Assembly (NCBI GenBank): GCA_019400425.1
Contig: JAFREE010000007.1
Location: 1 to 64,000, forward strand
DNA: 64,000 nt
Origin: Hymenochaete sp. R1
Taxonomy: Eukaryota; Basidiomycota; Agaricomycetes; Hymenochaetales; Hymenochaetaceae
Direction: 5' to 3'
Every line of letters starts with the position of its first letter. Position 1 is the first letter of the stretch. The notes under the pieces are model-generated. The model saw nothing but the letters and a program-made list of their open reading frames with translations. It made no database searches and had not been told where the DNA came from. Shown piece after piece: positions 33,158 through 44,774 of the stretch. The position numbers and the translations under genes were made by a program.

Positions 33158-36100
33158 ATGGAGACGCTGCAGAGAAGTATACTTGATGACGAAGCTGGGA
33201 CAAAGCGCCGTGCTTCGGAAGACGAGTGGACGTCGAACAAGAAACGTGCTCTGAGTTCAACGTCTGGTTCTCCCGTTCCTGTCAATGGTATTACAGAAGC
33301 GAAGAGTAAAAGAGGGTCAGAGACTCCAGCAGAACGGGAAGACCCAGAGTCAGAAGCAGATCTTGAGGTGTTTGAGAGTTTTTATTGGTCGTTAAGCTGA
33401 ACATGTATTAATATGCTTTGTTTTCATAGCGTTTTCGCAAAGCTGCAATATACCGACGTATGCTCGCTTATCGGAGAGAGAGAGCCCGTGCAGAACAGAG
33501 AGCCAATCATTTCGCCGAGCTATTGAACCATACAAGCTTGAGGTTGCACGAGTCAGAGGCCTGCTGGACAAGCGTATGTATGTCTTGACTTATCATAATC
33601 TATACTCAATGTTCAACTTACTAGACCATGGATACTATTCAAAGGCTGGTGAAAGTCGATGCATTGGGGAAGGAAGTGGGATGTGCGTGGGGTTTGCTTA
33701 TTCTTGAATTCTAGCATTGAAATATTGGTCAGCGGATCTCAAGACTGTTTTCCCTTCGAAGATATTCACGTTGGATGACTTCGAAGCAGCGAAGGTGCCC
33801 TCGCAAAGAGCGCAGGCTGCAGACATGGCGATACGAGCTTTCATCAAACTAGCAGGGAAGGTTGAGCGACCGGATTACGACGAGCTATTTTCGGATTGCC
33901 AAGGGCTGCGACAGTCGGTATGTAATTCTTTCTCAGATGTACTATTTCTCTCTAACTGTCCATACAGAACTCTTTCTTAATCTCACAGCTAGAGCATACG
34001 AGCTCTCTTCTCTCAAATGCAGAGAAAGAGCGTGATGCATACGCTCATGAACTGAATGCGTCACAATCAAAGATAGATCGACTACAAAGTGTCGTCTTGC
34101 ACCCTTCACTCAAACTTGAGCTGGAAAAAGAGCTTGCGCCTATGTCAGCGAAAGCTATTAATGGATTAACTGATCATGCTGAGCCTCCTCATTTGAACGA
34201 GGTTAAGAAGGAGCCGGAGCATTCTGTAAGTTATTTTACGCGAGCTTTGCATTGTCAGATAACTGATACATCGTGAACAGGGTGAACTGAAAGACATTTC
34301 GGGGCCTTATTCGCCATCTCAATCAGGACAGGTTCTGCAAGATTTACAAGAAGAAAATAGGTTATATGTGGAGGAAATAAACAAGTTAAAGCACCAGCTG
34401 TACCAAGAATCTGCGAAGGTAAGTTGCTTATGGATAAATTCTAAGAAGCAAGATTTTTAATCGTTTCATTTCTTCGACGTCAAGACTTCTTCATACCCGG
34501 AAGACGCTGTTCGAGCAACACCGATATACAACGTACTCGAAAATCACTTAGCACGGTGTGAAACGCGTGCCTTCGAATTATCGGAAGAGCTTGAACAAGT
34601 GAAGAAAGAGAATGCAGATTTACAGGGTCTGCGTTCGGAGTGGGAAACGCAAGTCAAGGTAACTTCTTTTTATTCCAAGAAGGTGCTTTTTTTTTACCGA
34701 GGCGACTTCGATTGAAATTTAATAGGAGGTTGCTATGAAGAATGCGGAGGAAGCGAAAGCCGTGGTCAAGAAGCGCGAAGAGGACATAGCCCGCATTCGA
34801 GAACAAAGAGATGCCCTTGATTCGAATCTTAAAGAGGCTAAAGCCAGCTTGGAAGTCCGATGGTCTCATGCAACAAAATTGCAAGAGCTCGCGGAATCCC
34901 GCTCTGTATGGTTTATAGAAATGATACCCGTGTTCAGTATCTAATCTACTCATACAGATGCAACTTGATTTATTGGCATCTGAGGTTCGAAGATTAAAAT
35001 CCAGGTTGGCATCGACCGTCGGAGACGATGATCTGTTCAATTTCTTTTCTGACGATGCGAATGCCAACAAAGATTATGTGGACGATCTTAGGCAACAATT
35101 GCGGTAAGAGTAACTTGTTCGCGATCAGGTATAGTTGTGGTTGACTAACCTTTAATAGTGAATTTCAGATTTCCATGGATAAGCAACCTAATGCCATACA
35201 GGATCGCGATATGCCACGTTTGCTTTTGGACCTGCAAGCAACGAAGAAGGAGCTCGAGAGTCTGAAGCGCTCTCTATCTCCTGATGCAGTCTCACAAGTC
35301 AAGTTGAAGGAAGAAATACAAGCTCTTAAAGCAAGTGAGAGCCAAAATGCAGAGGTATTTCTTTCCGTCTGATTTCGCAATGTTAATATGTCTAACATCT
35401 CGACTAGGAATTGCAGGCGCTTTATTCAGAGATTGAAAGTATGAGTAAAGCTATGGAAGAATCTGCGAAAAAACTCGAGAGTCAGGTCATCACTCTTCAG
35501 CAGTGGGAGGACGAGCGAGACAAACTCATCGGAGCAGTAAGTGCAAGGTCTCTATGCGTAGCAGTGACTGTTGGACTCACGTTGTGCCTTCTCCAGAAAA
35601 CGAAGTCTGAAACGAGGTACTTCAAGGTCATGAACGATCTGGACGCGAAAGAGGGGGAACGTCGTGCTCTAGGACGTGAGGTCGAGAAGCAAGGAGAATT
35701 GATCAAACAACTTCAAAACGATGTCAAGAATCAAATTTCAATGATCGTACGTTCATTGAATTGTGGCCTCTGCATAGTATTTTTAATATATTTTATTTTC
35801 AAGACATTCCTCGAGAAAAACAGAACAGCTATTGAGAGAGATAAAGACTCCATCAGTAGACAGATATCTCAACTCGAGAAAGAAAGAGATTTTAACGAGG
35901 CTCGATTCAGGCACATTGATCTGGAGCATAAAGAGGTATTTCGCCGCTCATTATTTGAAAAGAAGAATCGTTGCTTACGTTGGAAGTAGTTGACTAAATA
36001 TACCAACATCTGGAAACGTGAGGTTGACAATGTGATGCGTAGTGAATCAGATCTCAAGCGTCAACTTAAAATGGCAAACGTGGAGTTGGAGACGTTGCGA

Positions 36101-36475
36101 GAACGTACCAGGGAATTTTCATCCATAAATGTGCCTGGTTCAGGCATTGAAAAAAGGTTGCAGAAGGAACTCGACGGGTTATCGGTAGGTGTTTAAGCAT
36201 GAATTGCTCTTTTCTGTTGCTACCGTGTTTATCATCCTGTCAGAATCTGCTGAAATGCTCGACTTGCAAAAACGCGTACCGAGATCGAATAATCACGAAA
36301 TGCATGCACAGTACGCTCCTTTTGACTGATTCGAATATGGAAATGAACTCAAAAGTACTTAGCTTTCTGCAAGAAGTGCGTCGACGACAGGGTACAAGCG
36401 CGAAATCGCAAATGTCCCTATTGCAATTTGGTTTTCGGTGCTTCAGATGTTCAGACACTTTATTTCCAGGGGTAA
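33158..36475 (+). CDS. BRE1: E3 ubiquitin ligase BRE1 (histone H2B ubiquitination)
   Basis: BRE1 monoubiquitinates histone H2B together with RAD6 and so promotes H3K4 and H3K79 methylation in transcribed chromatin. The first exons are 33158-33367 and 33430-33573; many more follow. The N-terminus is charged and disordered (GTKRRASEDEW, KKRALSS), then FRKAAIYRRMLAYRRERARA begins the conserved region. Most of the protein is heptad-rich coiled coil, e.g. TKKELESLKRSLS and RQISQLEKERDFNEARF. The last two exons make a C3HC4 RING: LLKCSTCKNAYRD, ITKCMHTFCKKCVDDRV and KCPYCNLVFGASDV, ending LYFQG at 36475. The final intron splits the RING at the CMH motif. I did not fix every middle exon boundary, but homologous segments continue in order without a break. 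Convergent with the uS9m gene, 247 bases away. Confidence 0.92.
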
Positions 36476-36722
36476 GCGACGGTTGATTTCCACACCTTCT
36501 TTGCTTTTCCATCGTATAGTACTTCTTTCTAGAATCCTTATGTTACCCTACATTCCGAGTTGGATGTCTTATTAGCTATTATTATCGCATTCTTTCATGG
36601 TTTCCTTGTCGTTCTTAGCCTTTTCCTTCAGATTATGTATATTTAAAGATATTATTGGCCATAGTGAATGGAAAATTGCAAATGGTATGCAAAGTAATGG
36701 TAGTTGATGTTGCAGAAGAAAA

Positions 36723-37803
36723 TTACCGCTTGACCCAAGTGTACTGCAAGGCGAGTTAGCCAAAGACGTAGGGATGAAGAAATTGTGATGGCTTACTCCT
36801 TTCCTGGCCTTCGCCCTACCTGTCTTCTTTCGCTCTACCATACGAGGATCACGACGCAGCAATTTGGCTGCATTAAGCTGGTCAGTTAACTAAGAAATAG
36901 CAAGATACTGAAATGAAACATGCCTCTCCGTAAAATGAGCTCGACGTCCGGTACGTGAGCAGCGAGTCCTTTCGCAATTCCAAGTGCAACAGCTCCCGCC
37001 TGACCACTGATCCCTCCACCTCGAGTGAGCGCAAAAACGTTGAATGCTCCAAGCAACCCCGATACTCTGAACGGCCTCAAAATTCGCTCCCGGTCGACTG
37101 GAACCTTGAAGTATTCATTCAATGGCGTATTGTTCACAAGAATCTCCGTCACGGGAGGACTTCTGCTCCCAGCCTGGGCCTTGGCAGCCGCTGCATGCTC
37201 GGAAGAGATGACCCATACTCGCGCTGAGCTTGTTTTTCGAGCACCGTAGGCGTAAGCGCGACCGCACTCGTCGATTTCTACAGGCTTACGCTGCCCACGA
37301 CGAAGATGCGCTTCCTTGTCGGTACGTTCAAACATTTCCAGGACGGCCGAGATCCCATTCGCCATGTCCTCATGGCCTGCAGTACCTGCAATCCGACGGA
37401 AGTCATTCAGTTGATTCAAGAGTCCTACAAGACGCCTGTGCCTCGACGCGGAAAGCTTCGCAGTTAGTGTCGCTTGAAGCTCGTTTTTGCTTTTCCAAGC
37501 GGAGACAGGCTGAGGGAGGGAATTGAGAGCAAAATCGGGCAAAGGATTCAGATAGAGGGATTTTAATGTGTTGCGAGAATGTGAAATGGCGCGTTCGAGC
37601 GAGGCAACGTAGTCGTAAAAAGCAGAACGACCTGTGTAAAATGTCGGAGACTCGGGAGGTTCTGGCCGTAACCGTTGCTGCTGAGTGGGTCGTTGTTGTG
37701 CAAACTGCACTGAAGAATTAGCAAAAGAGCGCGACAATATCGAGAACGGGTTTGTGTGGGCGACAGCGGGAATAGAGACCGTCCTGCGGCAAAGGAGCGC
37801 CAT
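36723..37803 (-). CDS. MRPS9: Mitochondrial small-subunit ribosomal protein uS9m
   Basis: uS9m is part of the head of the mitochondrial small ribosomal subunit, its basic tail reaching the decoding site. Three exons (37803-36924, 36867-36797, 36743-36723) give 323 residues. The N-terminus MALLCRRTVSIPAV with following Arg and Ser residues looks like a mitochondrial presequence. A fungal-specific region (FYDYVASLERAI) precedes the S9 domain: GRKPVEIDECGRAYAYG-like sequence at 37270-37240, VTEILVNNTPLNEYF, NVFALTRGGGISGQAGAVAL, LRRDPRMVERKKTGRAKARK and the terminal YTWVKR. The first intron starts with GC instead of GT (36923-36868), required to keep frame. I chose the ATG at 37803 over an upstream one in the same frame because only the shorter form begins with a presequence. 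It is divergent from CASP. Confidence 0.93.
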
Positions 37804-38007
37804 TGTCGATGGCTCAGGCTTGACCGCTGTCTGTCTACAAGGCTGCAGCTCTGCTTCTGCACGTCGAACTTGAGAAAGAGAAAAATGTCGATCATGATGA
37901 TCCTGTCCGACACAGCCACGTAAACACGGCACAGCGAGCGAGGAGCAACTTGAACGGTAGCGTGTCCGAGTCCATTTCAAGTTGCTTTCTTTATTGACTC
38001 ACACGCA
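37804..38007. promoter_or_regulatory. Shared upstream region of uS9m and CASP
   Basis: Only 204 bases separate the two divergent start codons, so the promoters must overlap or be bidirectional. I see no TATA box. Confidence 0.5.
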
Positions 38008-40842
38008 ATGAGCTCGGACAGTAACTTCTCGGCAGCGCTGTCAACATGGAAAGGTACTCGGTATCAAATCTGCCTGTAACGGAGGTTATATTGAGGTCGT
38101 ATGTCAGAAATCGGCTTGTCCGACCTTCAAAAGACTTTGGACGCGCAAGGCATTGAAATCGTGGAGAACCAGAAGGAGAGCGTGATTGGAAGGAAAGCTC
38201 TTGCAGAACGTACCAAAGGTGAGTGTGCATGTGGAACCTGCTCGAAGCTGTGCTGATTCCAGCGTCCTTTGCATCCACTGTATTGTAGAGTTTAAGAAGG
38301 TCCCAGACGATGAGAAGCTCAATTCATGGAAAGGGTTATTAAAAGGTGCCTATGCTCCTCCATCTTGTATTCTACTTTGAAGTCGTGGATGATGACATCC
38401 AGCCTTCAACAGCCTACCAATCTGAAATCGATAATTTGACCAAACGGTCGAAGACATCTGAGAATGCCTTTCTGAGCCTGTACAAGAAGCTTGCAGAAGC
38501 GCCAGACCCGTACCCTCTCCTGGATGCAGCCGTGGTGAGCATATAAACTTGCGAGCGTGTCCCAGCTTAATAAACGGTGCTTATTACTAGGAACAAACCA
38601 TCCATGCTTCAAGAGCTTCGGACCTAGAAAAGGAACTTGCAAATCTGCGCGAAGAAAATGCTTCCTTAAACCGTAAAGTTTCCGACCTTTCGAATGTCGA
38701 AACAGCGAAGAAAAAGGCAGAAACCAAGATTGCTCAGCTTGAAGAAAGGATGGAAGAAATGGCAGCAGAGAAGGTCTCTCAGAAAGAGAATGAACTTCAT
38801 GCGACTTATGATGAGAAACTGAGGAACTCGGAGGACAGGTATGTATGGGATCAGGTGCTACAAGTGCTTCGTTTTCAACCTGCATTTTCAAACAAGAGAA
38901 AAAGATCTGGTCAGACAGCTCTCGTTAGCGCAAACACAATTACGTGACCTGCGCACGTCCAATGAATCGAACCAGGCCAAACTTTTTGACCATTCACAAC
39001 GGCAAGGTACGTATCAATAGTTCGAGTCTGATTTAATTCCCTCTAATATAAAACGACTAGATCAGGAGGCCGTTGCTAAGCTTGCAGAGCTGGACATGAT
39101 CGTTGCAGAACTTGAAAGATCTAATAACCGTGCAGCTGCAGCAGAAAGGCGAAACGTATTTTCATTTTACTTTTACTTTGCAGTTCGAGCCTAAAGACAC
39201 CCTAGGAACTCCTTCGGGTTGAGATTGAGGCCGTTCGAAGCGGAAGCGATACTGCCAGCAGGTATTGTCCTCCTTACGCTATTACCAGTACCGGTCTGAC
39301 CTCTCGTTGAAGGATCGCGCCTCTTGAAAAACATATCAATGACCTTTCCTCTGAGACCGAGAGACTTTCACGAGCGTTAGAATCACAGAGGTCTTCAAGC
39401 AAGGGGATTGAAGTTGAGCTACAGAAGAAACTGGAGGATAAAGACAAAAAGTTGTCGCAGAGGGTAACGTTCTTTACTGAAGTGTTTTACAACTAAAGCT
39501 TAAAACCGCTACAGGAAAGTGAGGCCGAAAGTCTGAAACACTCGCTCTCGAATTATTCCGATTACGATGAGATTAAGCGAGAGCTCGATATCATGAAGGC
39601 ACGTATACTTAAAAGCATGTCAGAAAAGCCATGTTGACACACAGCTATTTCAATAGTATGTCGAATTTGGCGGCGTAGATGACGACGACTTGTCTGGAGA
39701 AAACGGATACCTCGTTGAAGGCAACACCCTAGGTCTCGCCCTTCCAAGTCCAAACCCAAACAAGGCGTTGGAGAAGCAGCAAAATTCATCCCTAGAATCG
39801 CTGCTGGCCTCGAAAAACCATCGTATAACCGAAGAACTCACGCGGCTCAGGGTAAGTTCCAAGTTCAGTATGAGGGATTCTGGTAACTAACAGTCATCTA
39901 GGTAGCGTACAGTGACCTGGAATCAAGAATGAGGGAGCTCTCAGAGGAACTTCATGTTACGAAGTCAGAATTGGAAAAGAAGCGGACGCTCAATGAGAAG
40001 CTGGAAATTGATCTCCTACAATTGGAATCACACCAACCAGCAATTAATGGCAGTAGATCAGGCACCCCAACTGGCCCTGCGAAAGAAAGCGGTGGATTGG
40101 ACGACCTTGGCCTCGGAGGAAAGAATTTACCCGCTGTGAGCGATTGTCCATAGTCTCTATATGCATTTCACTAATCCTTTATTACCAGGATTCATCCTCA
40201 AGGCATACCCCGATACCATTTGTTTCGTCCGCAGACACTTCGATCCTTCCTATAGTCACAAGCCAGCGTGACCGTTTCCGGCAACGAAATGCAGAGTTAG
40301 AAGAAGTACGTTCTCCGACTGTGTAAAAGGTTTCTCATGCTCACGCTTTTATGAAGGAATTACGAAAACAGTTCTCAACACTTTCTGAGCTTAGGTCAGA
40401 GGTCAAGACCTTGCAAACCGACAACTTGAAGCTGTATGAGAAGGTTAGGTATATGCAAAGCTACAGGGAAGACACCCAAGCACAACTCAACCCTCTACCT
40501 GCTCCTCGACAAGACGCATTGAGCAAATATCAGTCTCGGTACGAGGAAGCTATGAATCCTTTCGAGGCTTTCAGGGGCAGGGTAAGTACGAAATTTCAAT
40601 TTTTTTCGGCGTCGATGACCGATATAGAGTACTCGGTGCAGGAAGCAGCTCGGGCGTTCCAGGCTCTCAATCCATTAGAAAGGGCTGTCCTGTCGTTGAC
40701 CCGCGCGATCTTAGGGAATCGACGAGCTAGAACGTTTTTTATCCTTTATGCTCTTGCTTTGCATATTTTAGTAATGTTCAGCACTTACGAGTGTGCCGCT
40801 CCTTCGTCATCTTCCGCATCGCATCCAGCTTACGCCGGCTAG
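38008..40842 (+). CDS. COY1: Golgi coiled-coil protein CASP (COY1 homologue)
   Basis: CASP is a tail-anchored Golgi tether involved in retrograde transport. Exon 1 (from 38008) encodes MSSDSNFSAALSTWKE, and exon 2 starts after TATGTCAG with LSDLQKTLDAQG; an ATG at 38101 lies inside the preceding splice region and is not the start. The family signature is continuous: NQKESVIGRKALAERTKEFK, KLNSWKGLLKAYQSEIDNL, TKRSKTSENAFLSLYKKLAE, APDPYPLLDAAVEQT. Long coiled coils fill the middle (KKKAETKIAQLEERMEEMAA). The CASP C-terminal domain is clear: RQRNAELEEELRKQFSTLSE, KLYEKVRYMQSY, YEEAMNPFEAFRGREAARAF, NPLERAVLSLTRAILGNRRA, followed by the single membrane anchor (FFILYALALHILVMFSTYEC). The last intron (60 bases) keeps frame if retained. 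The gene looks intact. Confidence 0.93.
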
Positions 40843-40993
40843 CTGGTGTCTCGATGGCTTCCTTAAATTTTATTTTCTTGTGCATGTTAAATTAAGGTTA
40901 TGCAAGTGTCAACTAATGCAATTCTCATCATCGTACATGTTCTTGTGACATACATCATACAAGGAAAATGATAATAATCACAGATGGTAGGCG

Positions 40994-41968
40994 TTATCGA
41001 GCTTGCGTGCCTTTCAACTTCGTCTCCTTCAACGCTCTATACCTAGCGATAGCCTTTTCCCTCTCCAACTCCATCATACGCTTTTGCTGTGCAGACAAGA
41101 TACCACCCGCTCCTTCGTCCTCACCGTGTTCGACTTCTAAGCCCTTCCCACCACCAGTATTTTGCTTCGCCTTCGCCTTTGACTTCTCCGCTAAGCGGGA
41201 AAGACGGGGTATACCCTTCAGCTCGGGTGGGGCCTGTGCGATGTCGTTGAGGCGCGTAGGCGCAGATGAGGACAGATGGATGAAATCGGGGCTGGGTTCA
41301 CGAGAGGTTTTTCTTCGTCTTTGAATTTGCAGGGCGTTGGTGTCGGGCTGTAACTCAGTATCAGAGTCTCTCCTTCGTGCTTTCTTTGCTTTTGTCTTCG
41401 AGTTCGGGTCGGTATCGCTGGTTTTCTGGGCTTCCTTCACCATTCGTTTCGACGTCGAAGAGGTATTCTTCATGGCGGATGTAATGTCCTGGCGTAAATC
41501 ATCATCCACTCTTCTGCATTTCCCAAAAATATGCCGTCAGACCATACTTGAGTTCCAAAGAATAAATGCAAGTCCAAACGGAACGCGAAACGTACCTTCG
41601 AAAATGTGCCAACGACTCCCCAGGCTTGATCTTCAGCTGGAGCGTCGTCTTCCGTTCCTTCTCCCTCCCCTCATCTACCTTTCTCTTCTTCCCTTTACCC
41701 TTTCCTCCAGGAGCCCCGTCAGAGTCGAGCTCGGTATTTTTCCGCTTAAGCTTGTATGCGTTCTGTACTAGCTCCGCATTTAGAACCCTAGCCATAGATT
41801 TAGGAATGTCGCTATGCTCGAAGATGGGCTGCGAGGGCGGGAGGTCTGACTTCCTTGAAAAGACTGGATTGAGTTCAAGTTGCTCTGATGGGAGACTGCT
41901 CAAAGAGTTGTGAACCTTTCAGAGTTGAGGCGGTCCCGAACAGACCTTTTCGCTCGTTTATGAGGCAT
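40994..41968 (-). CDS. Basic nuclear/nucleolar protein resembling CCDC137
   Basis: Proposed exons 41968-41916, 41895-41596 and 41513-40994 give 290 residues. The start MPHKRAKRSVRDRLNSE is followed by PKSMARVLNAELVQNAYKLK, a Lys-rich stretch (GGKGKGKKRKVDEGREKERK), TTLQLKIKPGESLAHFRRRV, and near the end LNDIAQAPPELKGIPRLSR and QQKRMMELEREKAIARYRAL. The PGES...FxRRV and the APPEL motifs resemble the CCDC137-type family, whose animal members are nuclear/nucleolar; that is a family guess. To connect the first 17 residues with the rest one must accept a 20-base GT/AG gap (41915-41896), far below normal intron size, or a one-base frameshift. The alternative is a start inside the second block. It is convergent with CASP and runs in the same direction as TFB1. 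Confidence 0.66.
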
Positions 41969-42273
41969 TGGGGGCGAGGTGTATAGAAAGAGGAAGAACG
42001 CGAAAGGGTAGAAAAGGTTTGCGAGTCAAGGCTGGCTGGGTCACTCGCGTCGATTCGGTCGAATTCGAAAATTATCCTTCAAGAGAATTGCCTTGAACGA
42101 AATCTAATATTACTCGCAGTGGCCTACAACGAGAGAGGGCTTGAATATGAAAGCGTATTACATTACATGTTAACTATGATATTTGGTATAATATGATTTT
42201 CTCGCTCGCATGCAAGAAACAATCTTTCGTTTCGTACTTTTATAATCGACCTCTAGGGTTCAGCTCTCAACGC
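41969..42273. other. Spacer between TFB1 and the CCDC137-like gene
   Basis: About 305 bases holding the 3' end of TFB1 and the promoter of the downstream minus-strand gene. No motif stands out. Confidence 0.5.
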
Positions 42274-44652
42274 TCACCGGGCCCCCTTCTGTGTCTGCGT
42301 TTTATGGAACGCCAATGCTTTCTCTACCGCCATTAACACCGGTTTCATCGCCGTCTCAATCTTGTTCGGATCTACCCCCTCGCCTTTCGCGATGCCGACG
42401 ATAGCTTCGATCTTCTCGGGAAACTTAACAAGGTAGCTTGCCATCTTCGCCGCCTTCGTCGCGCGTTGAGCGGCTGAGGGAACGACAAGTACATTACCAT
42501 CTGTTGGCGGTGGGAAGACAGCGGACCAGAATTGGCGAAGAAATTCGTTGGCGGCTGTATGGCAAGACCGCATTTGTGTGTAGACGCCTTCTGGGATGTC
42601 ATCTGGAAAACAAATCGTCAACTCCGATATACGGAGCGTTTTGGTGCTTGAACGGACTTTTTTGCATTTTAACCTCTAAACGGGCTTGTACGTTCTGGGT
42701 CATTGACTGAAGCGCAGCATCGCTTGCTCTTTTGTCTGGTCTCATCTGAACAAATAAAATCAGCAGTCGAAAGTAAGCAGCTTGGATTCGAGAGGGTCAT
42801 ACCGAAGTCAATGCAACGCTCCAATTACTCATTTGCCCTCGTACTTTTGGCAGTATTGTTTTAAACGGAGGTCTCTGAGAAGTCGAATCAGAACGATAAT
42901 CTCTCGGACTCAGCATTGAATCAAGCTCACGTCACTTTCAGTGTTCTGTAAGCCGCCTGCACTGAAGTACCGATCACGATCCTTCATCTCAAGTACAATT
43001 CCAGAAGAATCTCCTTCACTACGCAGATCATCTAGCTCAATCTCCGAGTAGGGATTCTACGGGAGAGCGTCAATGGAAAACGGGATCCGCTGCAAGCAGG
43101 AGTTTCACCTCGTCTATCCTCCGTCGCTTGCTGGGCTCTCCCCTGCGTTGACTTGAATGAGATATTGAGCTCGTCATAATTAGTCTCAAACTCACTCAGC
43201 TGCGTTCAGTAGTCTTTCTGAATGTTCGTTGAATTTTCGAATGAGAGGCAGAGCCCCTCGTTGCTTCCCAGCTTGCATAGTCGAATCTTTTTGGTTGCCG
43301 GTCTATGATGCGTGAGTACCTCACTTTATAATCACGTCGAGGTAGTACTGACTTCTCTGTGATCTTCCTGAGTTGCAAGCAAGTCTACAATGATGTTGAT
43401 ATCTTCGTTTCGTTGTCTTCGAGGCTCAAGTTCTAAATATGGCTCCATAAGTGCCAAAAGCAAACGCGATTTAAATGATCGCTTACCATCATCCTCCTTC
43501 TCCACGTACTTATCGAATATAGGGTCGTCCTTGACAACGTGCTGCGTTGCAGTCGACCGAATTGATGCCTGATGTCTACTAAACAGCCTCGACTGAAAAT
43601 ACCGCCGCCAGAAGTCTGCTTCCGAGAGCTATAATAGACTCAGCAACTTCCTATACACTCCAAGTTTGTTGGATAACACACCTCTTTTGGAACGGTTTCG
43701 CTGTAAGCCCTCGCAACAACGGGATATTCCTCAAAGATATCATGTACAAGCTGTGGTGTGATTACAATCTTGATATCACCGTCAACAGTCTGAGGCTTCG
43801 GGTCGACCATCTGGCCCGGCCTCCCTCTCTTCTGACTATCTTGTGCTGTCTCAGCTTGCAACATATACTACAGAGACGAGCTTCAGTTTTCTGAAATTCC
43901 GCTGAACAAGAATAATTCTCACTTCACGTCCTTCCCAAAACTCCGCCTCCGTGATCTGACCTGTCATGACCAGCTCTCGGTGCAACGACGCCAGATCCGG
44001 ATTCTTCATCAGCACCCTCTTCCGTACCGCAAAGTCTTCAGGTGCACCCACGGGTCCCATCGACGATGCACGTGTACTAGGTGCCATGGACCCCGCACGG
44101 GACGCCGACGCTGTCTGGCTCTGGGGCGTGAGTCCTGCCTGGGCATGGTTCATAGGATTTGGTGTGGACGGCGTCGTCTTCGACGTTGAACCGCTAGCAG
44201 CAGCGACAGTTCCAGAAGGCGTAACAGCTTTCACTGCTCTGTTAGCGCCGATGATATTAGTGAGCTCCTTCTTGAATGTCTCTCGCTCTGTGGTGGCTTG
44301 CGCTTGTGGGGAAATGAACATGAATGTGTGGCCTGTTTCGTCATCTGAGAGCCCCAGTTTGAGTTTGACCTGTGCTGAACCTTCCTTGCTGCAGAATAGC
44401 GCTGAGATATATGAAAGGAGACAAGGGAGAAATAGTCGTGAGCGTGGTTTTTCGGGTGGTTGCTCGAAAGCGGTACACCCTCAAAGGCGTAATTGCGCTC
44501 AAAGAGCACTCACAAGAAGCCTTCGTGTTCGGAATGCGCAGATTTGGGGCTTGTTTTCCGTTCGCTGTCCATTGCAAATGCGTTTGACTGAGTTCGAGGA
44601 GGCCGGGGGCCTTTTTGTACGAAGCCTTTGCACGACATGAAGTGGTCGGCAT
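42274..44652 (-). CDS. TFB1: TFIIH core subunit TFB1 (p62 homologue)
   Basis: TFB1/p62 is a scaffold subunit of TFIIH; its PH domain contacts activators, TFIIE and repair factors, and its BSD domains hold the core together. Exons from the start: 44652-44514, 44401-43923, 43867-43682, then 43628 onward with several more to 42274. The PH domain spans the first exon and part of the second: SYKKAPGLLELSQTHLQW, SLFCSKEGSAQVKLKLGLSD, TGHTFMFISP. A Ser/Thr/Pro/Ala linker follows (SKTTPSTPNPMNHA). BSD1 has VLMKNPDLASLHRELVMTGQ and EAEFWEGRE; BSD2 has LVHDIFEEYPVVARAYSETV and SEADFWRRYFQSRLF. Later segments ELEPRRQRNEDINIIVDLLA, GALPLIRKFNEHSERLLN and CHTAANEFLRQFW match the C-terminal region. All landmarks are in order. 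It is divergent from the phosphatase gene (122 bases between starts). Confidence 0.93.
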
Positions 44653-44774
44653 CCCAGTCGAGACGAGTCGCGTTGACCGTCACTCCCCCTCGCGTCTCTC
44701 TTCAAATCCAGATTACCAAATGAGAACACGCATACAGCCACACTCAATCCCAAACGACAACGACAACGATCATC
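44653..44774. promoter_or_regulatory. Compact divergent promoter of TFB1 and the phosphatase
   Basis: Only 122 bases lie between the two start codons. The plus-strand part just before the phosphatase ATG is rich in CAA/CGA repeats. Confidence 0.5.

Noticed and set aside
38101..38250. ATG at 38101 as start of CASP
   Set aside because: It lies in intron 1; splicing from 38008 restores the family-typical N-terminus before LSDLQKTLDAQG.
43966..44640. A 224-codon plus-strand frame opposite TFB1
   Set aside because: It overlaps the PH and BSD1 exons of TFB1 on the other strand and has no recognisable features.
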